Below, one piece after another: positions 1-4,781 of a stretch of 7,082 bases of DNA. Under the pieces are notes generated by a model, which made no database searches, was not told where the DNA came from, and saw only the letters and a program-made list of their open reading frames with translations. The position numbers and the translations under genes are program-made. How positions within the stretch are numbered: position 1 is the first letter of the stretch; every line of letters starts with the position of its first letter. The DNA is from Rhodoferax sp. (lineage in GTDB: Bacteria; Pseudomonadota; Gammaproteobacteria; Burkholderiales; Burkholderiaceae_C), in NCBI GenBank assembly GCA_018882485.1, contig VERU01000131.1, positions 1-7,082 of the forward strand. The letters are read 5' to 3'.

Positions 1-1
1 C

Positions 2-193
2 ATCAAGGGTGACAAGGTCACCGGTACGGTGGGCGCCCCGGGGACGGGCCTGTCTTACCGCAAGACGCTGGTGGATGGGTCGCAGGGCTCGGCGGGCCAA
101 CCCGCAGAAGACCCGCCGTACCGAGGCAAGCCCTGGCGCGGCGTGCTGTGGACGGTGCTGATCGCCTTGGTGCTGTTTGTGGCCCTGCGGTAG
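2..193 (+). CDS. DUF4236-like protein, C-terminal part (5' truncated by window edge)
   Basis: The reading frame is open from the window edge to a TAG stop and gives 63 residues. Residues 10-20 read VGAPGTGLSYR. A Gly-rich stretch ending in G-T-G-L-S-Y is how the small DUF4236 domain usually ends. A Gly/Pro/Ser-rich linker follows (about 24-44), then a basic residue and a hydrophobic stretch (about 47-62, WRGVLWTVLIALVLFVAL), consistent with one C-terminal transmembrane helix ending almost at the stop. The function of DUF4236 proteins is not established. The gene converges on the toxin-antitoxin operon with a 65-bp gap, and no clear terminator is visible there. The domain call rests on the short conserved tail only; the N-terminal half lies outside the window. 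Confidence 0.6.
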   Translation: MKGDKVTGTVGAPGTGLSYRKTLVDGSQGSAGQPAEDPPYRGKPWRGVLWTVLIALVLFVALR

Positions 194-258
194 CGCACTT
201 GGCGGGCGCGGGGCGGATGTGGCATTGCGCGAGATGGTTGACAGCGTGACGCTGCGCC

Positions 259-576
259 TCAGGCGGCCTGCAGTTCGACGTGAACTTCGCGCCCCATCGC
301 GGTGGCGATATTGACCAACGCGTCCAGCGAGAAGCGCGACACCCGACCCCTGAGGAGGTCATTCATCCGGGGCTGGGTCACGCCGCAGTGTTGAGCGGCT
401 TCTGTCTGGGTCCAGTTGTTTCCTTTGACGACGGCGGCAATCTGCCGCATCAGCGCCGAGCGCGCACGCAGGTTAGCCGCCTGCTCGGGTGTGTCGGTAA
501 GGGCGTCCCAGACGCTGGCGTAAGACTCCACCACAGGTGCAGTCCTTTTGCTGTTGGTGTTCCTGGCGGTTTTCAT
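259..576 (-). CDS. XRE-family antitoxin / HTH regulator (HigA-like, COG5606 type)
   Basis: A 105-residue protein with a helix-turn-helix at about 56-78 (TQTEAAQHCGVTQPRMNDLLRGR), followed by FSLDALVNIATAMG, the usual end of this XRE subfamily (HTH_37-like). The basic N-terminal tail (1-50) is probably the toxin-contacting or linker part. Its ATG directly abuts the TAG of the toxin gene (0 bp gap). A strong Shine-Dalgarno, AAAGGAG, lies 6 nt before the ATG inside the toxin's last codons, so the two are one toxin-first operon. By family knowledge, such proteins neutralise the partner RNase-like toxin and repress their own promoter; the palindrome at 917-938 is the obvious candidate operator. 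Family assignment is secure; the exact TA naming (HigBA versus another RelE/XRE group) is not. Confidence 0.88.
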   Translation of the reverse strand: MKTARNTNSKRTAPVVESYASVWDALTDTPEQAANLRARSALMRQIAAVVKGNNWTQTEAAQHCGVTQPRMNDLLRGRVSRFSLDALVNIATAMGREVHVELQAA

Positions 577-900
577 CTAGTGCTCCTTTGACAAGGTAAG
601 CCATCGGGTTCGAGCCAATTCAACATCCCGGGGGCTCGTCGTCTGACTCTTCTTTTGGAAAGCATGCAACACAGCGACGCAGTCTGGCAAGCGTGCGGTG
701 TAGATCACTCGATACGTACCTGACTCATCCCAGATTCGAAGTTCTTCTACACCCTTGCCAATGACCGGCATGGGTTTGAAGTCGTCGGGTTGCTCGCCGC
801 GCTGAACCTTTTCCAATTGGTAGCCCGCGTCCTGGCGAGCGTCCTCGGGGAACTCCCTAAGTCGCTTGAGCGAATCGCCAACGAACCGTACCGGCTTCAT
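577..900 (-). CDS. RelE/HigB-superfamily toxin, phage Gp49-like (PF05973 type)
   Basis: From ATG 900 this encodes 107 residues. Conserved Gp49-like features are all present: the N-terminal KPVRFVGDSLKRLREFP, DDFKPMP at 39-45, GVEELRIW at 50-57, YRVIY at 63-67 and LHAFQKKSQ at 78-86, then a C-terminal helix beginning SPRDVELARTRW. Members are RelE-fold mRNA interferases, usually ribosome-dependent; that role is family knowledge, not shown here. The frame stays open to a TTG at 918 and another ATG at 909. ATG 900 was chosen because homologs start at M-K-P-V-R-F and GAGG sits just upstream, although the spacing of 3 nt is short. The antitoxin gene follows without a gap. No residue looks lost, so the toxin appears intact. 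Confidence 0.88.
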   Translation of the reverse strand: MKPVRFVGDSLKRLREFPEDARQDAGYQLEKVQRGEQPDDFKPMPVIGKGVEELRIWDESGTYRVIYTARLPDCVAVLHAFQKKSQTTSPRDVELARTRWLTLSKEH

Positions 901-916
901 GGACCTCATGGACAGC

Positions 917-938
917 AATATATCCGATTGGATATATT
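917..938 (-). promoter_or_regulatory. Perfect palindrome, candidate HigA-type operator overlapping toxin promoter
   Basis: AATATATCC (917-925) and GGATATATT (930-938) are exact inverted repeats around a 4-nt spacer, GATT. They begin 17 bp upstream of the toxin ATG in an otherwise GC-rich region. On the minus strand the proximal arm ends in TATATT (922-917), a good -10 hexamer. TTGTCT (947-942) could be a -35, but at a long 19-nt spacing. This -10 would put the transcript start at about 910, giving a leader of roughly 10 nt. Placement and symmetry fit autorepression by the XRE antitoxin. The palindrome is seen directly; the operator role is inferred. Confidence 0.7.
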
Positions 939-980
939 AAGACAAGCACGCGAATGGATCCGCAAGGATCAGGATTCTCC

Positions 981-1057
981 TCAGTTGAAAGCTACACCTT
1001 ATTGCTACTTAGTTCATAGCAAACTATTCAGTCCCGACAGGGCCTAGAGTCAGCTTT
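981..1057 (+). repeat. AT-rich dispersed repeat, copy 1 (flanks the Phd-PIN module)
   Basis: These 77 bp align without gaps to 1851-1927 at 61 of 77 positions (about 79%). The best conserved part is TTCATAGCAAACTATTCAG (1013-1031), followed by a variable stretch, then TAGAG and a CAG-TTT end. The segment contains the small hairpin ATAG-CAAA-CTAT. It lies between the end of the PIN toxin gene (stop at 1071) and the promoter of the RelE/XRE operon, so it is intergenic on both sides. It is much more AT-rich than the surrounding genes. Confidence 0.8.
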
Positions 1058-1070
1058 CCGGACCGCCAGA

Positions 1071-1496
1071 TCAGGCCAAGCCCGGCATTCCGAGCACCCG
1101 CGCCGCGTTGCCCAGGCGCGTGTCGAAACAGGCAAACCGGACCTCCTCACCCGCCATGTCCTGCAGCGTCCGCGCGGCAGCAAGCTGAACGCTGTCGAAA
1201 CCACGCAGGGCAAAGGTGTCGGCATACTCGCCGGCCAGCTCCACGAGCGCTTGGGTGACCTCAACGATGGCATACCGGGGCCAGTCGGTTCGCAGGCGTT
1301 GGCGTACCAGCTCGATCGCCTCGGTGTCGCTCGGAACCTCTCGAACGCGTCGAGCCAGGGCAGCCATCAACTCTGCCCAGGCAATACGGCACACCGCAAT
1401 GGCGGTGGCTGCGTCAGCCAAAGCCTGCATCTCGCGGCTCGAGTCCTCGAGGATGTACAACTTCACCAGCGCAGAGGTTTCGCAGAACAGGATCAA
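1071..1496 (-). CDS. PIN-domain toxin, VapC-like ribonuclease
   Basis: 141 residues, a normal length for a VapC-like PIN protein. The PIN pattern is complete in order: FCETSALVKLY (4-14), WAELMAALARR (40-50), LRGFDSVQLAAA (97-108) and FACFDTRLGNAARVLG (121-136). The expected metal-binding acids are E6, E42, D101 and D125. The first is normally Asp; here the codon is GAA (Glu), a conservative change. PIN toxins cut RNA using a divalent metal, by family knowledge. The gene starts at TTG, overlapping the antitoxin's TGA as TTGA, with GGAGGA 6 nt upstream, so translation is probably coupled to the antitoxin. No ATG is available nearby without losing the first motif. Confidence 0.88.
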   Translation of the reverse strand: MILFCETSALVKLYILEDSSREMQALADAATAIAVCRIAWAELMAALARRVREVPSDTEAIELVRQRLRTDWPRYAIVEVTQALVELAGEYADTFALRGFDSVQLAAARTLQDMAGEEVRFACFDTRLGNAARVLGMPGLA

Positions 1497-1759
1497 CGAC
1501 GGTCCTCCAGCACCATGTGACTGACGGATGCGCCGCGAGAGGTTACCGGCACCGGCAAGTCGTACCGTGGCTTGCCACCGCCCCAGGACACAGCTCCGCT
1601 GGCGATCAACCTGCGCAGTCCGGTCTGCGCCTGCTCAGGAACACCAATGATGCGGGCGATGGGTTTGTTGTGAGAGGTCACTTCGATGACCTCCCCCTGT
1701 TGGGCGCGCAACAGCACGCGCGAGAGGCTGGCTTTGAGTTCGCGAACCGCAACAGACAT
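1493..1759 (-). CDS. Phd/YefM-family antitoxin of the PIN toxin
   Basis: 88 residues from ATG 1759. The N-terminus SVAVRELKASLSRVLLRAQQGEVIEVTSHNKPIARI is the typical Phd/YefM DNA-binding fold (vaxElka.ls..l..v..Ge.i.vt..gkpva.i). The C-terminal part (about 42-88) is the less conserved toxin-wrapping tail. The frame extends upstream to 1867, but ATG 1759 has GGAGG at 6 nt spacing and matches the family start, so the 36-residue extension is rejected. It overlaps the PIN gene by 4 nt (TTGA). By family knowledge it blocks the toxin and represses its own operon; the inverted repeat at 1773-1790 is a candidate site. Confidence 0.88.
   Translation of the reverse strand: MSVAVRELKASLSRVLLRAQQGEVIEVTSHNKPIARIIGVPEQAQTGLRRLIASGAVSWGGGKPRYDLPVPVTSRGASVSHMVLEDRR
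1503..1508 (-). promoter_or_regulatory. Shine-Dalgarno that fixes the TTG start of the PIN toxin
   Basis: On the minus strand GGAGGA lies exactly 6 nt before TTG (1496-1494), inside the last codons of the antitoxin gene. Together with the TTGA stop/start overlap it supports TTG as the real initiation codon. Confidence 0.7.
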
Positions 1760-1772
1760 GGAGGCCCTCCGG

Positions 1773-1791
1773 AAAATGTGACCCCATTTTA
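1773..1791 (-). promoter_or_regulatory. Inverted repeat with -10-like box upstream of the Phd antitoxin
   Basis: AAAATG (1773-1778) and CATTTT (1785-1790) are exact inverted repeats around TGACCC. On the minus strand the distal arm overlaps TAAAAT (1791-1786), a plausible -10 box about 27 bp before the ATG and upstream of the GGAGG ribosome site. No convincing -35 is visible. Position and symmetry suit autoregulation by the Phd/YefM protein. The repeat is seen; its role is inferred, and a 6-bp arm could arise by chance. Confidence 0.45.
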
Positions 1792-1850
1792 TCTTCAAAT
1801 GCAAGAAAAATGTCCTCAACGTCAGCGCTCTCCGGCGCTTTGGGTTGTCT

Positions 1851-1927
1851 TCAGCTGAAAGTCGCACCTAATAGCTATTTAATTCATAGCAAACTATTCA
1901 GCCCTATCAAGGCATAGAGCCAGTTTT
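1851..1927 (+). repeat. AT-rich dispersed repeat, copy 2 (flanks the Phd-PIN module)
   Basis: Direct-orientation partner of 981-1057, with 61 of 77 matches and no gaps. It carries GCTAT (1874-1878) pairing with ATAGC (1886-1890) across a 7-nt loop, then the ATAG-CAAA-CTAT hairpin, and ends in AGAGCCAGTTTTGAC. It lies upstream of the antitoxin promoter and 46 bp past the stop of the hydrolase gene at 1974, so the Phd-PIN operon sits wholly between the two copies. The remaining 1928-1973 stretch shows only a short TGACTG/CAGTCA hairpin overlapping the repeat end. Confidence 0.8.
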
Positions 1928-1973
1928 GACTGTCAAACCTCAGTCACGGGCCACAACCCCGCCCAAAGCCGGC

Positions 1974-3929
1974 TCAACCCCCCGTGGCGGGAATCACCGG
2001 CAGCAGCACATGCGAGGCGCGCAGCGCGTCGCTGAACACGGTGTTGGTGGCCGTGCGGGTGTGGGTGTGGCGGCCCAGCGGTTCGCCGGTGTTGGGGTTC
2101 ACGTCCAGCCGGGGGAAGTTGCTGCTGGCGATGTCAATGCGGATACGGTGGCCGGCGGCGAACAGGTTGCTGGTGGGCTGCAGCGCGATGGTGATGGCGT
2201 AGGACTGGTCTGGCTGCATCATCACCTCGCGGTCCCAGCCCTCGCGGAAGCGGCAGCGCATGATGGAGTCTGTCAGGGCGAGCTCGAAGCCCTGCGGGTA
2301 GTCGGCACTGGGCGGGTACACATCCACCAGCTTGGCGGTGAAGTCGGTGTCCGGGGCGCTGGAGCCGATCACCAGGTGCACCTCCACCGCGCCGGTCAGT
2401 TCCACCGGCGCCGCCAGCGGCTCGGACTCGTACACCAGCACATCCGGCCGCTCGGCCAGCCGGCGGCCCGGCTGGGTGCCGCCAAAGGTGCTGGCGGTTT
2501 CGCGCTGGTCCATGGGTCCGGGGTCCACGATGGCGCGCAGCCGCAGCACCGGGTGCAGGTAGCGCGCCCACATGGCCTCCGGCCCGCCCGGTCCGTCTTC
2601 GGGCAGGTCCATGATGGAGCAGAACGGTCCGCCCAGCGTGGGCACCGGGTGCTGCGGATCGTGCACGAAACGGCGTGGCGATCCGTCGGCCGCCGGTGGC
2701 TGCGGCGACAGCCGACCGTCGCCGTGCAGGTACCAGCGGGCGGGCTGCATGCGCGCCAGCGGCCAGGCGGTCTCGTCGCGCCAGTGGCCACCGTGGTCCA
2801 GCTTGCCGGCGGCCGTCTTGCGGCCGCTGCCGCCGCCCATCACGAACAGGCGCACCGGGGCCTGCTGCGCCCAGCCGTTGCCAGCGTCCTGCAGCGTGGC
2901 GTCGAAATAGCGCAGCTGCTCCTGGAAATAGTGGTCCACTCCCCAGACGCTGGCCGGCCCGAAATCCACATCGTTGACCCACGAGGCGTCGCCCCGCATG
3001 CCCACGTGGCCCCAGGGGCCCATCACCAGCTTCTGCGGGGTGCGGTTCTTGGCCGCCATGGCGCTGAAGTAGCCGGTCATGGCTGCGGCATAGGGGTCGA
3101 ACCAGCCGCCCGAAAAGGTGCCCGGAATGTCGGCATGCCGGTGGTAATGGGCCGTGTAGTTGTTGCGGTCCTCGTCCCACCAGGCGTCGCGCCGGGCCCG
3201 GGTGTAGTACTCGAACAGGATCTGTTCCAGCTTGGGCGTGTGGCGCAGCGACAGCTGCCCCGGCTTCCAGGGCATGGCGTGCAGCCAGCGGCGCAGCTGC
3301 CGCAGGTCGTTCCAGACCTCGGCCTGCAGGTCGGGGCGGTCGCGCAGCTCCTGCGAATCCTGCGCGTGGATGAACAGCGCCCAGAACATGTGCAGCTGCA
3401 TGGCGCCGCCCTCGCGGCCCTGGTGCTGGTAGTTGTCGGTGGGGGTCACGTCCGGCCAGATGGCGCTCAGGTGCGGTGGGCGCTCCAGCGCGGCGCGGGC
3501 CTGCGTCACCGCCGCGAACGAGCTGCCCACCATGCCCACGCGGCCGTTGCTCCAGCGCTGGGCGGCCAGCCACTCCACGGTGTCATGGCCGTCGCGCCCC
3601 TCGTGCGGCGTGGCGGTGTGCTCGTAGTCGCCCGTGCCCTCCGACAGATGCCGGTCGCGCAGGTCCTGCAGGGCCACCACATAGCCGAGCGGCGCGAAGA
3701 ACATGCCGATTTCGGCATAGCGCTGGTCCTGCTTGTTGTAGGGCGTGCGGCACAGGATGGTGGGAAACGGCCCTGGCAGGGCCTCGCCGTCGCGCGCCGG
3801 CCGGTACAGGTCGGTGGAGAGGTGGGTGCCGTCGCGCATGCGGATGCGCACGTCCTTGGAGATCACGATGCCGTGGCGCGGCCTTGCGGCGTCGGGACCC
3901 GCGCCCGAGGGGAGTGAAAATGCGTGCAC
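1974..3929 (-). CDS. CocE/NonD-family serine hydrolase (X-Pro dipeptidyl-peptidase S15-like)
   Basis: 651 residues from GTG 3929, the usual size for CocE-like acyl hydrolases. An alpha/beta-hydrolase domain (about 25-310) opens with VRIRMRDGTHLSTDLYRP (27-44) and RTPYNK, whose Tyr64 corresponds to the oxyanion Tyr of cocaine esterase. The elbow GMVGSSF gives nucleophile Ser137, SGGWFDPY gives Asp278, and GPWGHVG gives His308. A C-terminal PepX_C jelly-roll (about 355-645) ends with the hallmarks GHRIRIDIASSNFPRLDVNP and LLPVIP. The family hydrolyses esters or amides (cocaine esterase, glutaryl-7-ACA acylase, X-Pro peptidase). No signal peptide is visible, so it is probably cytoplasmic. Start: the frame stays open to 4256, but AAGGGGA lies 6 nt before GTG 3929, and longer forms would overlap the control region and the divergent regulator. 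The substrate is unknown. Confidence 0.9.
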   Translation of the reverse strand: MHAFSLPSGAGPDAARPRHGIVISKDVRIRMRDGTHLSTDLYRPARDGEALPGPFPTILCRTPYNKQDQRYAEIGMFFAPLGYVVALQDLRDRHLSEGTGDYEHTATPHEGRDGHDTVEWLAAQRWSNGRVGMVGSSFAAVTQARAALERPPHLSAIWPDVTPTDNYQHQGREGGAMQLHMFWALFIHAQDSQELRDRPDLQAEVWNDLRQLRRWLHAMPWKPGQLSLRHTPKLEQILFEYYTRARRDAWWDEDRNNYTAHYHRHADIPGTFSGGWFDPYAAAMTGYFSAMAAKNRTPQKLVMGPWGHVGMRGDASWVNDVDFGPASVWGVDHYFQEQLRYFDATLQDAGNGWAQQAPVRLFVMGGGSGRKTAAGKLDHGGHWRDETAWPLARMQPARWYLHGDGRLSPQPPAADGSPRRFVHDPQHPVPTLGGPFCSIMDLPEDGPGGPEAMWARYLHPVLRLRAIVDPGPMDQRETASTFGGTQPGRRLAERPDVLVYESEPLAAPVELTGAVEVHLVIGSSAPDTDFTAKLVDVYPPSADYPQGFELALTDSIMRCRFREGWDREVMMQPDQSYAITIALQPTSNLFAAGHRIRIDIASSNFPRLDVNPNTGEPLGRHTHTRTATNTVFSDALRASHVLLPVIPATGG

Positions 3930-3935
3930 GGAGGG

Positions 3936-3942
3936 TCCCCTT
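3936..3942 (-). promoter_or_regulatory. Shine-Dalgarno supporting the GTG start of the CocE-like hydrolase
   Basis: On the minus strand AAGGGGA is followed by CCCTCC and then GTG (3929-3927). It is the only good ribosome site near the beginning of the conserved hydrolase region. It makes the upstream ATG pair at 4001/3998, which lies inside the control region, unlikely as a start. Confidence 0.6.
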
Positions 3943-3962
3943 TCCGGACGAACCACCGCCCC

Positions 3963-3992
3963 TTGGCGGCATACTTTATAAAAGTATACAAT
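3963..3992 (+). promoter_or_regulatory. Promoter of the GntR gene, predicted to make a leaderless transcript
   Basis: TTGGCG (3963-3968) and TACAAT (3987-3992) form a sigma70-type pair at 18-nt spacing, with 4 of 6 and 5 of 6 consensus matches. Seven bases after TACAAT comes the ATG at 4000. There is no Shine-Dalgarno before that ATG, and an in-frame TAA at 3979-3981 excludes an upstream start. The simplest reading is transcription beginning at the A of the start codon. Confidence 0.6.
3971..3987. promoter_or_regulatory. Perfect palindrome, candidate GntR operator in the divergent control region
   Basis: ATACTTT-ATA-AAAGTAT is an exact 7-3-7 inverted repeat. It fills the spacer between the -35 and -10 of the GntR promoter and touches the -10. 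The overlapping AAAGTATACAAT (3981-3992) also contains the GTATAC core; from memory, FadR/FCD-type GntR regulators often bind TTGTATACAA-like sites. On the minus strand TATAAA (3980-3975) could serve as the -10 of the hydrolase gene, so one bound repressor could block both directions. The operator role is inferred from symmetry and position. Confidence 0.65.
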
Positions 3993-3999
3993 ATTCATC

Positions 4000-4758
4000 A
4001 TGGCCGTCCTCAGCTTGGAACCTGTCGCCCCCGCTCTGCCCGCCCTTGCGGACGCGCAGGCCGGCTCGCTCTCCCGGCTGCAGCCCCGCACCCTGGCCCA
4101 GCAGGTCATCGACGCGCTGGTGGCCGCGGCCGCCGAAGGCCTCATCCTTCCAGGCGACCGCATCATCGAGACCGAGCTGGCGCAGCGCCTGGGCGTGAGC
4201 CGGGTGCCGGTGCGCGAAGCCCTGCGGGTGCTGGAGAGCCAGGGCATCGTGGTCAACGAGCCCTACAAGGGCATCCGCCTGACCCCCGTGACGCCGGAGC
4301 GCATCGACCAGCTGATCGAGGTGCGGGTGGCCCTGGAGACCACCGCGCTGACCCGGGCCATTCGACTAGGCCGCAACGACGGCGAGCACCTGGCCGCGTT
4401 GCAGGCCATCGTGGACGACATGAAGGCCCGCGCCGCCGCCAACGATGTGTTCGGCTTCGCCACCGCCGACACCCAGTTCCACCGCACCCTGTGCGCCTTT
4501 GCCGGTAACGCGGTGCTCAGCGACATGTGGGAAATGCTGGCCCGCCAGATGACCATCATCTTCGGCCTGTCGGCCCTGGGCAAGCCCATGGCCGACATCG
4601 TCGACGAGCACCTGACGCTCATCCGCGTGTTCGGCTCGGGCAACCGAACCGACATGGCGCGCGCCATCAGCGAACACATCGACGTCGAGATCCACAAGGT
4701 CGATCTCGAAAACATCATCGCCCGGCGCCGTTCCGAGGCCACGGCCATCCCCTCCTGA
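4000..4758 (+). CDS. GntR-family transcriptional regulator, FadR/FCD subfamily
   Basis: 252 residues. A winged helix-turn-helix spans about 30-95, with the recognition region ETELAQRLGVSRVPVREALRVLES (57-80), near-canonical for GntR. The C-terminal helical FCD domain (about 100-235) has its metal/ligand residues in place: D157 and H161 in ADTQFH, H204 in DEHLTLI and H226 in SEHIDVE. FCD regulators usually bind small carboxylates or sugar acids and repress neighbouring catabolic genes (family knowledge). It is divergent from the CocE-like hydrolase and followed 23 bp later by the enolase-superfamily gene, so it probably controls both sides and itself. The start is forced by an upstream in-frame stop and lacks a Shine-Dalgarno. 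Confidence 0.93.
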   Translation: MAVLSLEPVAPALPALADAQAGSLSRLQPRTLAQQVIDALVAAAAEGLILPGDRIIETELAQRLGVSRVPVREALRVLESQGIVVNEPYKGIRLTPVTPERIDQLIEVRVALETTALTRAIRLGRNDGEHLAALQAIVDDMKARAAANDVFGFATADTQFHRTLCAFAGNAVLSDMWEMLARQMTIIFGLSALGKPMADIVDEHLTLIRVFGSGNRTDMARAISEHIDVEIHKVDLENIIARRRSEATAIPS

Positions 4759-4781
4759 TCAACCCCCCACCGAGCGCCGCC

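Noticed and set aside
242..254. CAGCGT-G-ACGCTG palindrome between the DUF4236-like gene and the XRE gene
   Set aside because: The single-base centre cannot form a hairpin loop, there is no T-run, and it lies beyond the 3' ends of two convergent genes, where an operator is not expected.
1760..1867. 36-residue N-terminal extension of the Phd antitoxin
   Set aside because: It runs through the ribosome site, the inverted repeat and into the dispersed repeat. ATG 1759 has GGAGG at 6 nt and matches where the family begins.
981..1927. The repeat pair as the ends of an insertion sequence or integron cassette
   Set aside because: There is no transposase or integrase between the copies, the copies are direct rather than inverted, they differ at about 21% of positions, and no attC-like structure or target duplication is visible.
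1927..1946. TGACTG/CAGTCA hairpin (6-bp stem, 8-nt loop) downstream of the hydrolase as a terminator
   Set aside because: The stem is short and AT-balanced, and in the direction of hydrolase transcription it is followed by AAAAC rather than a T-run. No terminator call is justified.
1926..3917. A 663-residue open frame on the + strand opposite the CocE-like hydrolase
   Set aside because: It mirrors the hydrolase codons in a very GC-rich gene. Its translation is low-complexity (rich in G, V, A, H, Q and R) with no recognisable domain, while the minus strand encodes a complete family protein.
3930..4256. N-terminal extension of the CocE-like hydrolase up to 4256
   Set aside because: The extra residues overlap the regulator gene and its promoter and resemble no hydrolase N-terminus. 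GTG 3929 has a good ribosome site and gives the family length.
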